Of a stretch of 64,000 nt of DNA, positions 28,402 to 36,494 are shown one piece after another. The stretch spans positions 422,501 to 486,500 of the forward strand of contig NZ_JACJVJ010000001.1 in the NCBI RefSeq assembly GCF_014237875.1, given 5' to 3'. Below the pieces are notes generated by a model. It was given only the letters and a program-made list of their open reading frames with translations, was not told where the DNA came from and ran no database searches. Numbering within the stretch: the first letter of the stretch is position 1; each line of letters starts with the position of its first letter. A program made the translations under genes and the position numbers. Source of the stretch: Parasphingopyxis marina (GTDB lineage Bacteria > Pseudomonadota > Alphaproteobacteria > Sphingomonadales > Sphingomonadaceae).

Positions 28402-29096
28402 GAGGCGTCGAGCAGCCGCAGGAAGCGCATCGCGGCGGCGAATTCGCGCCGCTTCGCATCGCGGGTGGCGATCGCTTCCTCATCCTCGCCCCATTGTGCT
28501 TCCTGCCAATCCTCGTCGAGCCGGGTCGCCTCCCAAACCGCGTCCTCTTCGAACGCGCCTTCGACGAGCGCCAGCGCGCCGATCAGCGATCCACTGAGCC
28601 GGACGAGCGGCGAGAGCGGCGCGAGATGAAAGGCGTCATAGGCCTCCACCGCGGCCTTGAGCCGCGCGACGGTTTCATCGGGCTGGGCGCGGTGGACGAT
28701 ATCGGTCGTCGTTTCGAAGCCGATATCGTAGCGCCGCATCGCCCAGTCGAGCAGCGGATCCCAGGCCTCGTATTGGCGTTTGGCGAGTTCCGCCGGGCTG
28801 TCGACACGATAGCAAAAGAGATCGGTTTCGCCGAACACGGCCAGCTCCGAAGCGAAGCCTTCGGGATCGGGCGCGATTCTGTCGATCGCCGCATTGGCAA
28901 GGCCGGTCAGTGGCATCGAAAGCGGATCGATTTCCTCGGCCTGGCCGTTCCATTCCGCAGCGATGCCATAGCCGAGCTGCTCGCTCGGCACGGCCAGCGC
29001 GGCGCGCGCGGGCGTCTTCACCGGCCGGCCGTCGAGCGCGATCCCCCAGCCGCGATCGGTGCGGACCGCCTTGGCTTCGTCGTAAAAGCGCTTCAT
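28398..29096 (-). CDS. ATP12-family F1-ATPase assembly chaperone
   Basis: The 232-residue protein has an N-terminus, WGIALDGRPVKTPARAALAV, that is diagnostic of the ATP12 family. EWNGQAEEIDPLSMPLTGLA and a helical C-terminus follow. Mitochondrial Atp12 binds F1 alpha subunits during assembly; alphaproteobacteria have homologues. It is the last gene of the crcB operon, 10 bases after the 77-residue membrane protein. Confidence 0.93.
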   Translation of the reverse strand: MKRFYDEAKAVRTDRGWGIALDGRPVKTPARAALAVPSEQLGYGIAAEWNGQAEEIDPLSMPLTGLANAAIDRIAPDPEGFASELAVFGETDLFCYRVDSPAELAKRQYEAWDPLLDWAMRRYDIGFETTTDIVHRAQPDETVARLKAAVEAYDAFHLAPLSPLVRLSGSLIGALALVEGAFEEDAVWEATRLDEDWQEAQWGEDEEAIATRDAKRREFAAAMRFLRLLDAS

Positions 29097-29106
29097 CGTC
29101 CAGCCT

Positions 29107-29340
29107 TCATTTGGAGGGCGGGCTCTTCCACCGGCGGGCGAGGATCGTGGGCAGCAGGATCGCCTCGAACGCGCCGAGCGCGAACAGCGGAAGGCCGACC
29201 AGCGGCCAGCCGCCGATGCGCAATATGTCGCCGGCCCAGATCCACATCCCCAAGATCATCAGCACGATACCGGTGAAGCGCAGCAGTTGCAGCATCTGCC
29301 AGCGGGATTTGGCCAGCCGTTCGCGGTCTTCGGGGCTCAT
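29107..29340 (-). CDS. Small membrane protein in crcB operon
   Basis: The 77-residue protein has two membrane helices (LLRFTGIVLMILGMWIWAGD and WPLVGLPLFALGAFEAILLP) and a basic C-terminus. The ATG overlaps the HAD stop by four bases. I recall such proteins as conserved next to atp12 in sphingomonads. Function unknown. Confidence 0.8.
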   Translation of the reverse strand: MSPEDRERLAKSRWQMLQLLRFTGIVLMILGMWIWAGDILRIGGWPLVGLPLFALGAFEAILLPTILARRWKSPPSK

Positions 29341-29999
29341 GCAATCCTCTCCAATATACCGGCAAGTTCGTCGGGATGCTCGGCGACGATATCCGCCCCT
29401 GCCGAGACAAGTTCGTCGGCCTCGTGATAGCCCCAGGCGACGCCGACGGCCAGCACGCCCGCCGCCTTGCCCATCGCCATGTCGAAGCTCGTATCGCCGA
29501 TGATCGCTGCGCGTGCTGCTTCCGCACCGGTATCGGCAAGGCAGGCCTCGATCATCGAAGGGTGCGGCTTGGAGGGATGGCGGTCGGCGGTGTGCAGGGT
29601 GGCGAAACGGTGGGTGAGGTCATGCTTGGCCAGCACATGGGCGAGCCCGCGGTCCGATTTGCCGGTCGCGACGCCGAGCAGCCAGCCCGATCCTTCGAGC
29701 GTGTCGATGGTCTCGGATATGCCCTCGTACAGCGGCTCATGGACTTCGCCGCCGGCGCGCAGCGCGAAAAAGGCGGCCTTGTAGGCATCGGCCATCGTGA
29801 CATGCTCGTCGGGATGGGCGCGGGGAAGCAGCACCTGCATCGCTTCGACCAGGCTCAGGCCGACGACGCGGCGGGTGGCGGACCGGGGCGGCGGCTCGAG
29901 GCCTGCATCCGTGAAGGCGCGTTCCATCGCCTCGCAGATATTGCCCTGGCTATCGACGAGCGTGCCGTCGCAATCGAAAATGGCGAGGCGAATGCTCAT
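29337..29999 (-). CDS. HAD-IA family phosphatase (phosphoglycolate phosphatase-like)
   Basis: This is a 220-residue protein; the start at 29999 overlaps the paiB-like stop (ATGA). Motif I is FDCDGTLVDSQ with nucleophile and acid Asp, motif II is GVATGKS, motif III Lys is in HPSKPHPSM and motif IV is IGDTSFDMAMGKAAGVLAVG. The helical cap after motif I fits the Gph/PpaX type. Substrate not determined by sequence. Confidence 0.9.
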   Translation of the reverse strand: MSIRLAIFDCDGTLVDSQGNICEAMERAFTDAGLEPPPRSATRRVVGLSLVEAMQVLLPRAHPDEHVTMADAYKAAFFALRAGGEVHEPLYEGISETIDTLEGSGWLLGVATGKSDRGLAHVLAKHDLTHRFATLHTADRHPSKPHPSMIEACLADTGAEAARAAIIGDTSFDMAMGKAAGVLAVGVAWGYHEADELVSAGADIVAEHPDELAGILERIA

Positions 30000-30592
30000 G
30001 CGTCGAGATTGCGCATCCAATGGGCGATGGCGGCGCGGCCGTTCGCCTCGATCGCATCGGCGGCGCCCCTTCGCGCTTGCTCGCTCTGGTTCTGGCCGAG
30101 CTTGATCGTGCCGCGCCAGGCCTTCACCTCCATCGCGAAGCCGGTGATCGCGCCGGTCATCTTGTCGAACAGCCCATCGGCCATCTTGGCGCGCGTCCAG
30201 GGCGTTTTTTCGAGCCGGCCTTCATGCTCGGCCGCCAGCGCGTCGATCCCCGCGACCAGCTCGTCCTTCGAAAGCTTCGCCACGCTTCCTTCAAGCTCGA
30301 CGGAAACATAATTCCATGTCGGCACGTGATCGGGCTCGCCATACCAGTCCGGGCTCACATAGGCGTCGGCGCCGGTTATCACGAACAAGGCGGTCTTGCC
30401 TTCGAGATGCCGGCGCAACGCATTGCCATTGGCGAGATGGAAGAACAGCCGGTCGCCCTCGAGCAGGCCCGGCAGATGGGCAACGCGCGGGCCGTCCGGC
30501 GTTTCGGCGAACAGCGTGCCGAAGCCGATCGTGCGCACGAAATCGGCCATCGCCTCGCGGTCCTGCCAGTGGAAGCGGGTATTGGGGTGCAT
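29996..30592 (-). CDS. PaiB-type FMN-binding protein
   Basis: The 198-residue protein has a flavin-reductase-like split barrel: TIGFGTLFAETPDGPRVAHL, then VITGADAYVSPDWYGEPDHV and PTWNYVSVELEGSVAKLSKD. This is the PaiB family, named negative transcriptional regulator in Bacillus, though without a DNA-binding domain of its own. The start shares one base with the rluC stop (TGATG). Confidence 0.9.
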   Translation of the reverse strand: MHPNTRFHWQDREAMADFVRTIGFGTLFAETPDGPRVAHLPGLLEGDRLFFHLANGNALRRHLEGKTALFVITGADAYVSPDWYGEPDHVPTWNYVSVELEGSVAKLSKDELVAGIDALAAEHEGRLEKTPWTRAKMADGLFDKMTGAITGFAMEVKAWRGTIKLGQNQSEQARRGAADAIEANGRAAIAHWMRNLDA

Positions 30593-31719
30593 CAGCGGCG
30601 TCCTTTCTTCGCATCGCCATTCCTCATATTGCCGGTGCCGCGCTGGCGCCGTTCGCCGCGCCGCGCCTTCCGGACATCTTTGGCATAAGCCTTGGCGGCA
30701 CGCTTTTGCGCGGCGCGCTGGCCTTCCGGCGGCGCTTCGTCGAGGGCATGATCGGCGAGCGCCGGATCGAAGCCGAGACTGGCGAGCGTCGCCGTGAAAT
30801 GCTCGGGCAGCTCCGCGGTGACGTCGAGCGTGCCGCCATCGGGATGGGGCAGGACGAGACGGCGGGCGTGAAGGTGCAGTTTGCGGCTGATATTGCCGGT
30901 CAAAAAGGCTTCGGAGGCGCCATATTTGCCGTCGCCGACGATCGGGTGGCCGATCGCCGCCATATGCGCGCGCAGCTGGTGCGTGCGCCCGGTATAGGGC
31001 TGCAGCGCGACAAAGGCAGCGCGGTTGCCGGCGCGCTCGATCACCTTGTAACGCGTTTTCGCCTGCTGGCCGCTTTCGTCGACATGCATTTTCTCGCCGC
31101 CCGTGCCGGGCTGTTTCGCGAGCGGCAGGTCGATCACGCCATCCTGAATTTCGGGCACGCCGATCACGATCGCCCAGTATATCTTCACCGTCTTGCGCGT
31201 CGAAAAGAGCTTGGAGAAATAGGCGGCGGCCCTGGGCGTGCGCGCGACGAGCAACACGCCGCTCGTATCCTTGTCGAGCCGGTGGACGAGTTTCGGCCGG
31301 GTATCGAGATCATAATCGAGCGCGTCGAGCAGCCCGTCGACATGATCCTTGGTCTTGGTTCCGCCCTGGGTCGCGAGGCCCGGCGGCTTGTTGAGCACGA
31401 GCGCGGATTTGTCGCGATGGAAATCCAGGCTGCGCGCGAAATCGATCTGGTCCCGGCTCAGCGGTGCGCGCTCGCGTTTCGGCTTTGCCGATTTGGGCGC
31501 TTCGGCCGGGGGCACGCGGATCAGCTGCCCGGTCTCGATCCGGTCGCCCGGCGCGGCCCGCTTGCCGTCGAGCCGCAACTGGCCGGTACGCGACCAGCGC
31601 GAGACGATGTTGAAGGTCGCTTCGGGCAGATGCCGTTTGAACCAGCGATCGAGGCGGATGCCGTCATCCTCGGCATCGACCGTGAACTGGCGGACATCGT
31701 CGGTGAAAGTCTTGCTCAT
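30592..31719 (-). CDS. RluA/RluC-family 23S rRNA pseudouridine synthase
   Basis: The 375-residue protein starts at 31719, with ATGA overlap to crcB; the longer ORF to 32142 is out-of-frame crcB. The S4 domain is at ~10-70 (GIRLDRWFKRHLPEATFNIV). The catalytic domain has KLVHRLDKDTSGVLLVARTP with the catalytic Asp, and PYTGRTHQLRAHMAAIGHPI. A basic Arg/Lys-rich C-terminal tail is likely RNA-binding. Exact target uridines are not assignable. Confidence 0.93.
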   Translation of the reverse strand: MSKTFTDDVRQFTVDAEDDGIRLDRWFKRHLPEATFNIVSRWSRTGQLRLDGKRAAPGDRIETGQLIRVPPAEAPKSAKPKRERAPLSRDQIDFARSLDFHRDKSALVLNKPPGLATQGGTKTKDHVDGLLDALDYDLDTRPKLVHRLDKDTSGVLLVARTPRAAAYFSKLFSTRKTVKIYWAIVIGVPEIQDGVIDLPLAKQPGTGGEKMHVDESGQQAKTRYKVIERAGNRAAFVALQPYTGRTHQLRAHMAAIGHPIVGDGKYGASEAFLTGNISRKLHLHARRLVLPHPDGGTLDVTAELPEHFTATLASLGFDPALADHALDEAPPEGQRAAQKRAAKAYAKDVRKARRGERRQRGTGNMRNGDAKKGRR

Positions 31720-32093
31720 GCGGTTGCCCTGACGATCCACAGGCCGATAAACAGCGCGCCGACCGAGGCGAGCACCGAAACCAGCGCATAGCCGATAGCG
31801 ATGCCGAACGCCCCTCTCTCGATCATGTTGACGGTTTCGAGGCTGAACGCGGAAAAGGTCGTGAAGCCGCCGAGCAGGCCGACGCCGACAAAAAGCCGCC
31901 AGCCTTCGCCGCCATCGACATAGCGCGCGAGTATGCCGACCAGCAGCCCCATCGCGAAGCCGCCGATGATGTTCGCGCCCAGCGTGCCCCAGGGAAAGCC
32001 GGGCCCGAACTGGTGCAGCGTATAACGGCCGAGCAGGAAGCGCGTCCCCGCGCCGATCGCCCCGCCGGCCATGACGAGAAGGATAGGTGGCAT
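31716..32093 (-). CDS. crcB: Fluoride exporter CrcB/Fluc
   Basis: The 125-residue membrane protein has four helices. Motifs are GGAIGAGTRFLLGRY, WGTLGANIIGGFAMGLL (the polar-track Asn) and GLLGGFTTFSAFSLE, with the Phe/Thr/Ser residues of the fluoride path. It works as an antiparallel dimer. First gene of a six-gene operon; no fluoride riboswitch is recognisable in the 75-base upstream spacer. Confidence 0.95.
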   Translation of the reverse strand: MPPILLVMAGGAIGAGTRFLLGRYTLHQFGPGFPWGTLGANIIGGFAMGLLVGILARYVDGGEGWRLFVGVGLLGGFTTFSAFSLETVNMIERGAFGIAIGYALVSVLASVGALFIGLWIVRATA

Positions 32094-32168
32094 AGCCGCC
32101 CTCTAGCCGAGGCCGCAGCGCTTCGCCAGTCGTGCGAACCATTCCGGCGTTCGTGCGTTTAAGGCGCT

Positions 32169-32654
32169 ATGGAAACAATGTTTACGCCTTATTCGCTGGG
32201 CTGGGGGGACATGCTCGCCCGGCTCGGCTCCGCCTTCCTGTTCGCCGCCGCCCTTGGCTATGAACGATCCTACCACGAAAAGCCGTTCGATTTCCGGCCG
32301 TTCATCATGGTTGCGGTCACCTCCGCCGCACTGGTCATCGGGATTACCGAATTTGCCGTCCAGTCGGACGATCCGCAGCTCTCGATCGATCCCGGCAAGG
32401 TGTTTGCCGGAATCATGACCGGGATCGGCTTTCTGGGCGCCGGCGCGCTGTTTCGCGACGAACAATATGTGCGCGGCGCGGGTTCGGCCGCCGCCATCTG
32501 GGCGGCCGGCGGAATCGGGATCGTGTGCGGGCTCGGCTATCTGTGGCTGGCCGCCGTCGTCAGCGTCATTCTGGTCGCGCTGCTGTTCGCTTCGAACGGC
32601 CTGTCGAGCGTCCACGCCGTCAACGGCGACGACGAAAAGGACGGCGGCGACTAG
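32169..32654 (+). CDS. MgtC/SapB-family membrane protein
   Basis: The 161-residue protein has five membrane segments. LARLGSAFLFAAALGYERSY is the family start, and GKVFAGIMTGIGFLGAGALF with SAAAIWAAGGIGIVCGLGYL are the conserved core. It lacks the soluble C-terminal ACT-like domain of the full-length virulence MgtC. The roles described for the family are magnesium limitation and control of the F-ATPase; neither is demonstrable here. Divergent from crcB. Confidence 0.88.
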   Translation: METMFTPYSLGWGDMLARLGSAFLFAAALGYERSYHEKPFDFRPFIMVAVTSAALVIGITEFAVQSDDPQLSIDPGKVFAGIMTGIGFLGAGALFRDEQYVRGAGSAAAIWAAGGIGIVCGLGYLWLAAVVSVILVALLFASNGLSSVHAVNGDDEKDGGD

Positions 32655-33430
32655 ATCCCGTTATTGGCGATGATGTCGACATCGGTGCCGCCGCCCGAAC
32701 GCGGGGCGAAGATGATATAATAGGCACCCTCGTCGCGCGCGTGATAGCCGCCCAGCACATGATCGCCGTGGCGAAGCTGGTGTTCGGACGAATAGCCCGA
32801 ACGAACGGCGCGCGTATAATACCAGTCGAGCAGCCGGTCCATCGAGGCCGCGGTACGGAAGCTGACGACGCGAACGCGGCAGCCTTCCGTGTTCTTGCCG
32901 GCGGCCTCTATCACCTCGGACCCCGGATAGACGGAGAAGGGCCGCGGCAGGGCGGAGGCCCATTGCATGCCATAGACGACGGGTTCGGGGCATTCGCGGA
33001 AATCGGGTTCGCTCGCCTGGCGCTGGGCCAGTGCGCCGAGCGTCGTCTCGCCCTGCGCGGCGCTGCGGCTGCCGGCCGAGCAGTCGGTGCAGTCTTCGCC
33101 CTGGGTCGGCGCGGGAACGGAGAGCAGGCGGCCCTGGGCGATGGCGCGCTGGGCGTCGGCCATGCTGTGCATCGTATCGGGGATCGGAACGCCGCTCACC
33201 GCGTCGCCGGGCAGCGCCGCATTGGCGTTGGACTGGCCGGCCAATTCCTGATCGACCATGATCTGGTCTTCGAGCGCCGTGGTCAGCGCCGGATCGCTAT
33301 TGTCGGCTTCGCCGAGCAGCGCTTCGTCCATCGCCTGCGCGTCGGCATCGGTTTGGCCCGTCCCGCAGGCGGCAACGCCGAGCCCCAGAGCGAGGATCGC
33401 GGCAGTCGTTGAGAATCGGTTAAGCTTCAT
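32651..33430 (-). CDS. Lipoprotein with C-terminal WYY/GY domain
   Basis: The 259-residue protein starts at 33430 with lipobox VAAC near residue 22. The N-terminal half is acidic and low-complexity, with a CTDC pair. The C-terminal ~95 residues run PFSVYPGSEVIEA, CRVRVVSFRTAASMDRLLDW, YYTRAVRSGYSSEHQ, YYIIFAPRSGGG. The same order of elements occurs in the next gene upstream (33567-34058), so they share a domain. Function unknown. Confidence 0.75.
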   Translation of the reverse strand: MKLNRFSTTAAILALGLGVAACGTGQTDADAQAMDEALLGEADNSDPALTTALEDQIMVDQELAGQSNANAALPGDAVSGVPIPDTMHSMADAQRAIAQGRLLSVPAPTQGEDCTDCSAGSRSAAQGETTLGALAQRQASEPDFRECPEPVVYGMQWASALPRPFSVYPGSEVIEAAGKNTEGCRVRVVSFRTAASMDRLLDWYYTRAVRSGYSSEHQLRHGDHVLGGYHARDEGAYYIIFAPRSGGGTDVDIIANNGI

Positions 33431-33566
33431 CGTCGGGGCTCCATCGAAGGAAGCCCGGATTTTCGCCGCCAAAGGTTACCAAAGCGTTGAAACTTATGGT
33501 GAACGCAAAAAAATTTTACGATTTCTTCACTTTTCCGCCAAAGGCGGGGCCGTGGGGCCAGCCCGC

Positions 33567-34058
33567 CTATTCGACATTGCCGACGACCAGCGAAACCATC
33601 GTGCTATTCGGCCCGGTGGCGGTCGCGGTGATGTTCGCGCCGCTCTCGCCGTCATTGCGGCTAGCGCTCACCGCATGCATCTGCGTACTCGTGACCTCGG
33701 TCTCGATCGTATAGCCGCGGCTTTCGAGCGCTTCGCGATAAAAGGCGATCACCTCTGCGGGGGGATCGTCGGTCTGGAAGGTGACGACCTGTCCGGAGCC
33801 ACCGTCGGCGGCGCTGGCCTCCATCTGCGCGCTGCCATGGGGCTGCCCGCCGGGATAGGAGGGCAGATCGCCGGCGCGGGTGCCGGTGGAATTGCCGGTA
33901 TGGATCGTCACGCTGCCGTCTTCGGAGGTGATGGTCATGCCGGGGGTTTCGCCGTCGGCATCCCGCGCGGCGACGTCTTCCCGTTCGGCCTCGCCGCCGC
34001 CCGGCATGCAGGCCGCCATCGCCAGCCCGGCCGCCGCGATCACACAGATATTCCGCAT
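33567..34058 (-). CDS. Lipoprotein sharing a domain with its neighbour
   Basis: The 163-residue protein has lipobox MAAC at residue ~17. It contains DLPSYPGGQ, GQVVTFQTDDPPAEVIAFYR, EALESRGYTIETE and MVSLVVGNVE, the same spaced pattern as in the gene 137 bases downstream. The pattern suggests a compact alpha/beta domain with a helix ending in a GY turn. No family name comes to mind. Confidence 0.75.
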   Translation of the reverse strand: MRNICVIAAAGLAMAACMPGGGEAEREDVAARDADGETPGMTITSEDGSVTIHTGNSTGTRAGDLPSYPGGQPHGSAQMEASAADGGSGQVVTFQTDDPPAEVIAFYREALESRGYTIETEVTSTQMHAVSASRNDGESGANITATATGPNSTMVSLVVGNVE

Positions 34059-34144
34059 TCCGCCCTCCCTCGATCCTTGATTCGACCCGATGAGTGCCTT
34101 ATATCAATAATACAGTAGAATATCGCGTAGACGGAGCCTAGCCA

Positions 34145-34366
34145 ATGCTGAATCTTCTCTCCTTTGTCGTTGGGCTGATCGCCGCCGTGATTGCCTTTGT
34201 CGGGCTGATCCCGGTGTTCGGCATGCTCAACTGGCTGATGCTCCCGATCGCCTTTGTCGGGGTCGTCCTCGGCCAGCTCTCGTCGAGCAATGGCGGTCGC
34301 AATTTCAACCTGATCGTGATGGCGATCGGTATCGTTCGCCTCTGGCTGGGCGGTGGGATACTCTAG
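34145..34366 (+). CDS. Small hydrophobic membrane protein
   Basis: The 73-residue protein is almost entirely hydrophobic: three membrane stretches (FVVGLIAAVIAFVGLIPVFG, LMLPIAFVGVVLGQL, LIVMAIGIVRLWLGGGIL). GGAGCC lies 10 bases before the ATG. Unknown function. Its stop shares CTAG with the convergent DUF1330 gene. Confidence 0.75.
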   Translation: MLNLLSFVVGLIAAVIAFVGLIPVFGMLNWLMLPIAFVGVVLGQLSSSNGGRNFNLIVMAIGIVRLWLGGGIL

Positions 34367-34800
34367 GCGAAACCGCCTGCCGTATCGCGCGGCTTGTGGC
34401 GGATGAGCCGCGAGGTTTCGACCGCCGCCTGTCGGTGGACGACGGCTTTCTGATAGTCGGGATCCGCGATCATTTCGAAAAAGGCGTTGGCGGCCGGATA
34501 ATGGGCGACAAAGGCGGCGTCCCAGCGCTCCTCCTCCGGCCCGATCACCATGCATTGCGGTTCGCCCGACCATAAAAGCGTGCCGCCGACGCGCCGGAAC
34601 ACCGGCCCGCTCTCCTCCCCGTAAAGCCGATAGGCCTCGGCGCCGCTCAGGCCCTTGCCGGCCAGGTCGTGGCCCTCGGGATAGGCCGCCCTTTCGAGAA
34701 AGCGGACGAGGTTGAGCATCGCGATCGGCTGGTCCCGTTCGAGCGCCTTGAAAGCGTCGAAATGGGCGCGGCTGGGATCGACATAGCGGGGCTCTGTCAT
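34363..34800 (-). CDS. DUF1330 family protein
   Basis: The protein has 145 residues from MTEPRYVDPSRAHFDAFKAL; the longer ORF covers antisense exbD and is discarded. Motifs are QPIAMLNLVRFLERAAYPEG, AYRLYGEESGPVFRRVGGTL, RWDAAFVAHYPAANAFFEMI and DPDYQKAVVHRQAAVETSRL, a dimeric alpha/beta barrel ferredoxin-like fold. Substrate unknown. A perfect palindrome lies 50 bases upstream, shared with divergent exbD. Confidence 0.85.
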   Translation of the reverse strand: MTEPRYVDPSRAHFDAFKALERDQPIAMLNLVRFLERAAYPEGHDLAGKGLSGAEAYRLYGEESGPVFRRVGGTLLWSGEPQCMVIGPEEERWDAAFVAHYPAANAFFEMIADPDYQKAVVHRQAAVETSRLIRHKPRDTAGGFA

Positions 34801-34850
34801 GCGCGGACTGTCCCCCGCGCCGGGCCCGTCGTCAAGCTTGCGCCCCTTGC

Positions 34851-34878
34851 AGCGATAATATAACATTATATTATCGCT
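34851..34878 (+). promoter_or_regulatory. Perfect 28-bp palindrome between DUF1330 and exbD
   Basis: Arms AGCGATAATATAA (34851-34863) and TTATATTATCGCT (34866-34878) are perfect 13-bp inverted repeats around CA. It is the most AT-rich stretch nearby and contains TATAAC/TATATT-like -10 sequences. It ends 21 bases before the exbD ATG. A dimeric regulator site over a divergent promoter is the simplest reading. Confidence 0.65.
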
Positions 34879-34899
34879 TCCGGTTCGAGGAGAGAGAGA

Positions 34900-35322
34900 A
34901 TGTTTCGCCACGGAATCCAGACCATCGACGCCAAGCCGATGAGCGACCTCAACACGACGCCGCTGATCGACGTGATGCTGGTATTGCTCATCATGTTCCT
35001 CGTCGCGATCCCCGTGATGACGCACAAGATCCCGATGACCGTGCCGGCCGGGCCGCCGATGATCGGTGAACCCACCGCCACGCACAGGCTCGACATTACC
35101 GCCCAGGGCGCGTTGCTCTGGGATGGCGCGGCGATCTCGACGCCCGAACTGGCGATGCGGCTGGACGCAGTCGTTGCCGATCCGGCGGCGCCCGCTCTGG
35201 AGGTCGCTGCGGCGCCTCAGGCGCGCTACGAACGGGTCAACCGGGTGTTGGCGACGATCGCGCGATCCGGTGCGCAGCGGGTCGGCTTTGTCGGCAATCG
35301 CGAGTTCGCCGGCGGCTTCTAG
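34900..35322 (+). CDS. ExbD/TolR-family protein
   Basis: The 140-residue protein has GAGGAGAG before the ATG. The cytoplasmic N-terminus MSDLNTTPLIDVMLVLLIMF carries the essential membrane Asp of ExbD/TolR. A periplasmic domain follows (HRLDITAQGALLWDGAAIST...). ExbD normally works with ExbB and TonB to energise outer-membrane transporters; no exbB or tonB is adjacent. It may be an accessory ExbD. The palindrome just upstream suggests specific regulation. Confidence 0.88.
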   Translation: MFRHGIQTIDAKPMSDLNTTPLIDVMLVLLIMFLVAIPVMTHKIPMTVPAGPPMIGEPTATHRLDITAQGALLWDGAAISTPELAMRLDAVVADPAAPALEVAAAPQARYERVNRVLATIARSGAQRVGFVGNREFAGGF

Positions 35323-35364
35323 CGGCCGCTTGCGTGGGCGCGCGTTTCCCGGCACTATCGGGCG

Positions 35365-35955
35365 ATGGGAAAAGCGCGATGGATTGCGGCGGCGGCAGCC
35401 GGAACGGCGGCGGTTGCGGCGGCGGCCTATTATCTCAATGAACGCAATAGCGAAAAGCCCGATTACGACCTGCTGATCGAGGAAGGGCGCTTTGCGCTGC
35501 GCGATTACCCGCCGCTCAGGGTGGCGGAAACGGTGCAGTCCGGACAGCGCGAAACGGCTTTTGGCAACGGTTTTCGCGTACTCGCCGATTATTTTTTCGT
35601 CCGCTCGCGCCCCGGCAAGAAAATCCCGATGACATCGCCGGTTCTCTGCAATCGCATCGGCGACGAGGATGAATGGCGCACCCGCTTCATGCTGCCGGTC
35701 CGGTTATCGGCCGAAGAAACGCCACCCCCGCCCGCCGGCGTCGGTATCGACGAAATCCCGGCGCGCAGGATGGCCGCGATCCGCTTCGCCGGGAACGCGG
35801 ACGATGCGATGCTCGCGGAGAAAGAGGCCGAACTGCGCGAATGGATGGCGGCGAACGAAATCGAGGCGTCCGGCCCGGCAGAATATGCCTTTTACAATTC
35901 GCCGTTTATCCCTGGAGCACTGCGCCGCAACGAGGTGCTGATTCCGGTCGCCTAG
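35365..35955 (+). CDS. SOUL heme-binding family protein
   Basis: The protein has 196 residues: an N-terminal signal-anchor (WIAAAAAGTAAVAAAAYYL) and a SOUL domain from ~33. Motifs are DYDLLIEEGRFALRDYPPLR, FGNGFRVLADYFFV, KKIPMTSPVLC, then IRFAGNADDAMLAEKEAELR and YNSPFIPGALRRNEVLIPV at the end. SOUL proteins bind heme or act in heme handling. It lies 42 bases after exbD on the same strand. Stop shares CTAG with the next gene. Confidence 0.92.
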   Translation: MGKARWIAAAAAGTAAVAAAAYYLNERNSEKPDYDLLIEEGRFALRDYPPLRVAETVQSGQRETAFGNGFRVLADYFFVRSRPGKKIPMTSPVLCNRIGDEDEWRTRFMLPVRLSAEETPPPPAGVGIDEIPARRMAAIRFAGNADDAMLAEKEAELREWMAANEIEASGPAEYAFYNSPFIPGALRRNEVLIPVA

Positions 35956-36413
35956 CGTCCGCCGCCGATATCTTTCGCCTGCTTCAGCGCTAAATTGCCG
36001 GCGACCATGATCACGATCGCCGCGATGACAAAGCCGGTGAAGCCGCCAACCATCACGGAGACGGCGATCATGAACACGGCGATACCGGCGATCTGGGCTA
36101 TGGAGATCTTTGGCAGCAGTGTCTGGCCATCGTCGGAGACGTCCTGACGCTGCCCCGCCGTTTCCGGTCCGGATGTACCGAACGCGTCGTCAAAAAATTC
36201 TTCGATACGGTCGCGGCCCATTCCGGCCGAACGGTCGGGCGGCGGCGTTTCCGCGCTTCGGGCGCTTGGCGGCGGTGGAGGTGCGGGTCGCCGGTCGGGG
36301 CGTCCGGGCATAAGCTCGGCGGCGCGTTTGGGCGGCCGGTTGGTCCGGGTTTCAAGGACGATAAGACGACCGTCCCGCTCGATTACCCGATATTCTGATG
36401 GCGGAGCATCCAA
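35952..36413 (-). CDS. Hypothetical protein with two C-terminal membrane helices
   Basis: The 153-residue protein appears to start at TTG 36413, since no ATG or better start exists before residue 35. A Pro-rich N-terminal half precedes IAQIAGIAVFMIAVSVMVGG and FTGFVIAAIVIMVAGNLALK. No family recognised. The start codon lies in the foot of an imperfect hairpin (36410-36472), which could influence translation. Confidence 0.6.
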   Translation of the reverse strand: MDAPPSEYRVIERDGRLIVLETRTNRPPKRAAELMPGRPDRRPAPPPPPSARSAETPPPDRSAGMGRDRIEEFFDDAFGTSGPETAGQRQDVSDDGQTLLPKISIAQIAGIAVFMIAVSVMVGGFTGFVIAAIVIMVAGNLALKQAKDIGGGR

Positions 36414-36472
36414 GGCGCTTTCCCTTCCGCTGCCTGTCTATACCGACAGGGCCGGACGGAAAAGCGCCTTGG
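36410..36472 (-). other. Long imperfect hairpin at a TTG start
   Basis: Outer arms of ~20 bases (36410-36429 against 36453-36472) pair with about two mismatches, and inner arms CCTGTC/GACAGG pair inside. There is no T-run. It lies between the glycine-zipper gene and the next gene and could be a processing site, translation control or weak terminator. Confidence 0.5.
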
Positions 36473-36494
36473 TTCGGTGCGACCCGAAACGGGA

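Noticed and set aside
31720-32142. Extension of the pseudouridine synthase over crcB
   Set aside because: CrcB motifs are in another frame and an ATGA junction fixes the rluC-type start at 31719.
32094-32168. Fluoride riboswitch in front of crcB
   Set aside because: The 75-base spacer lacks the conserved riboswitch core that I could recognise.
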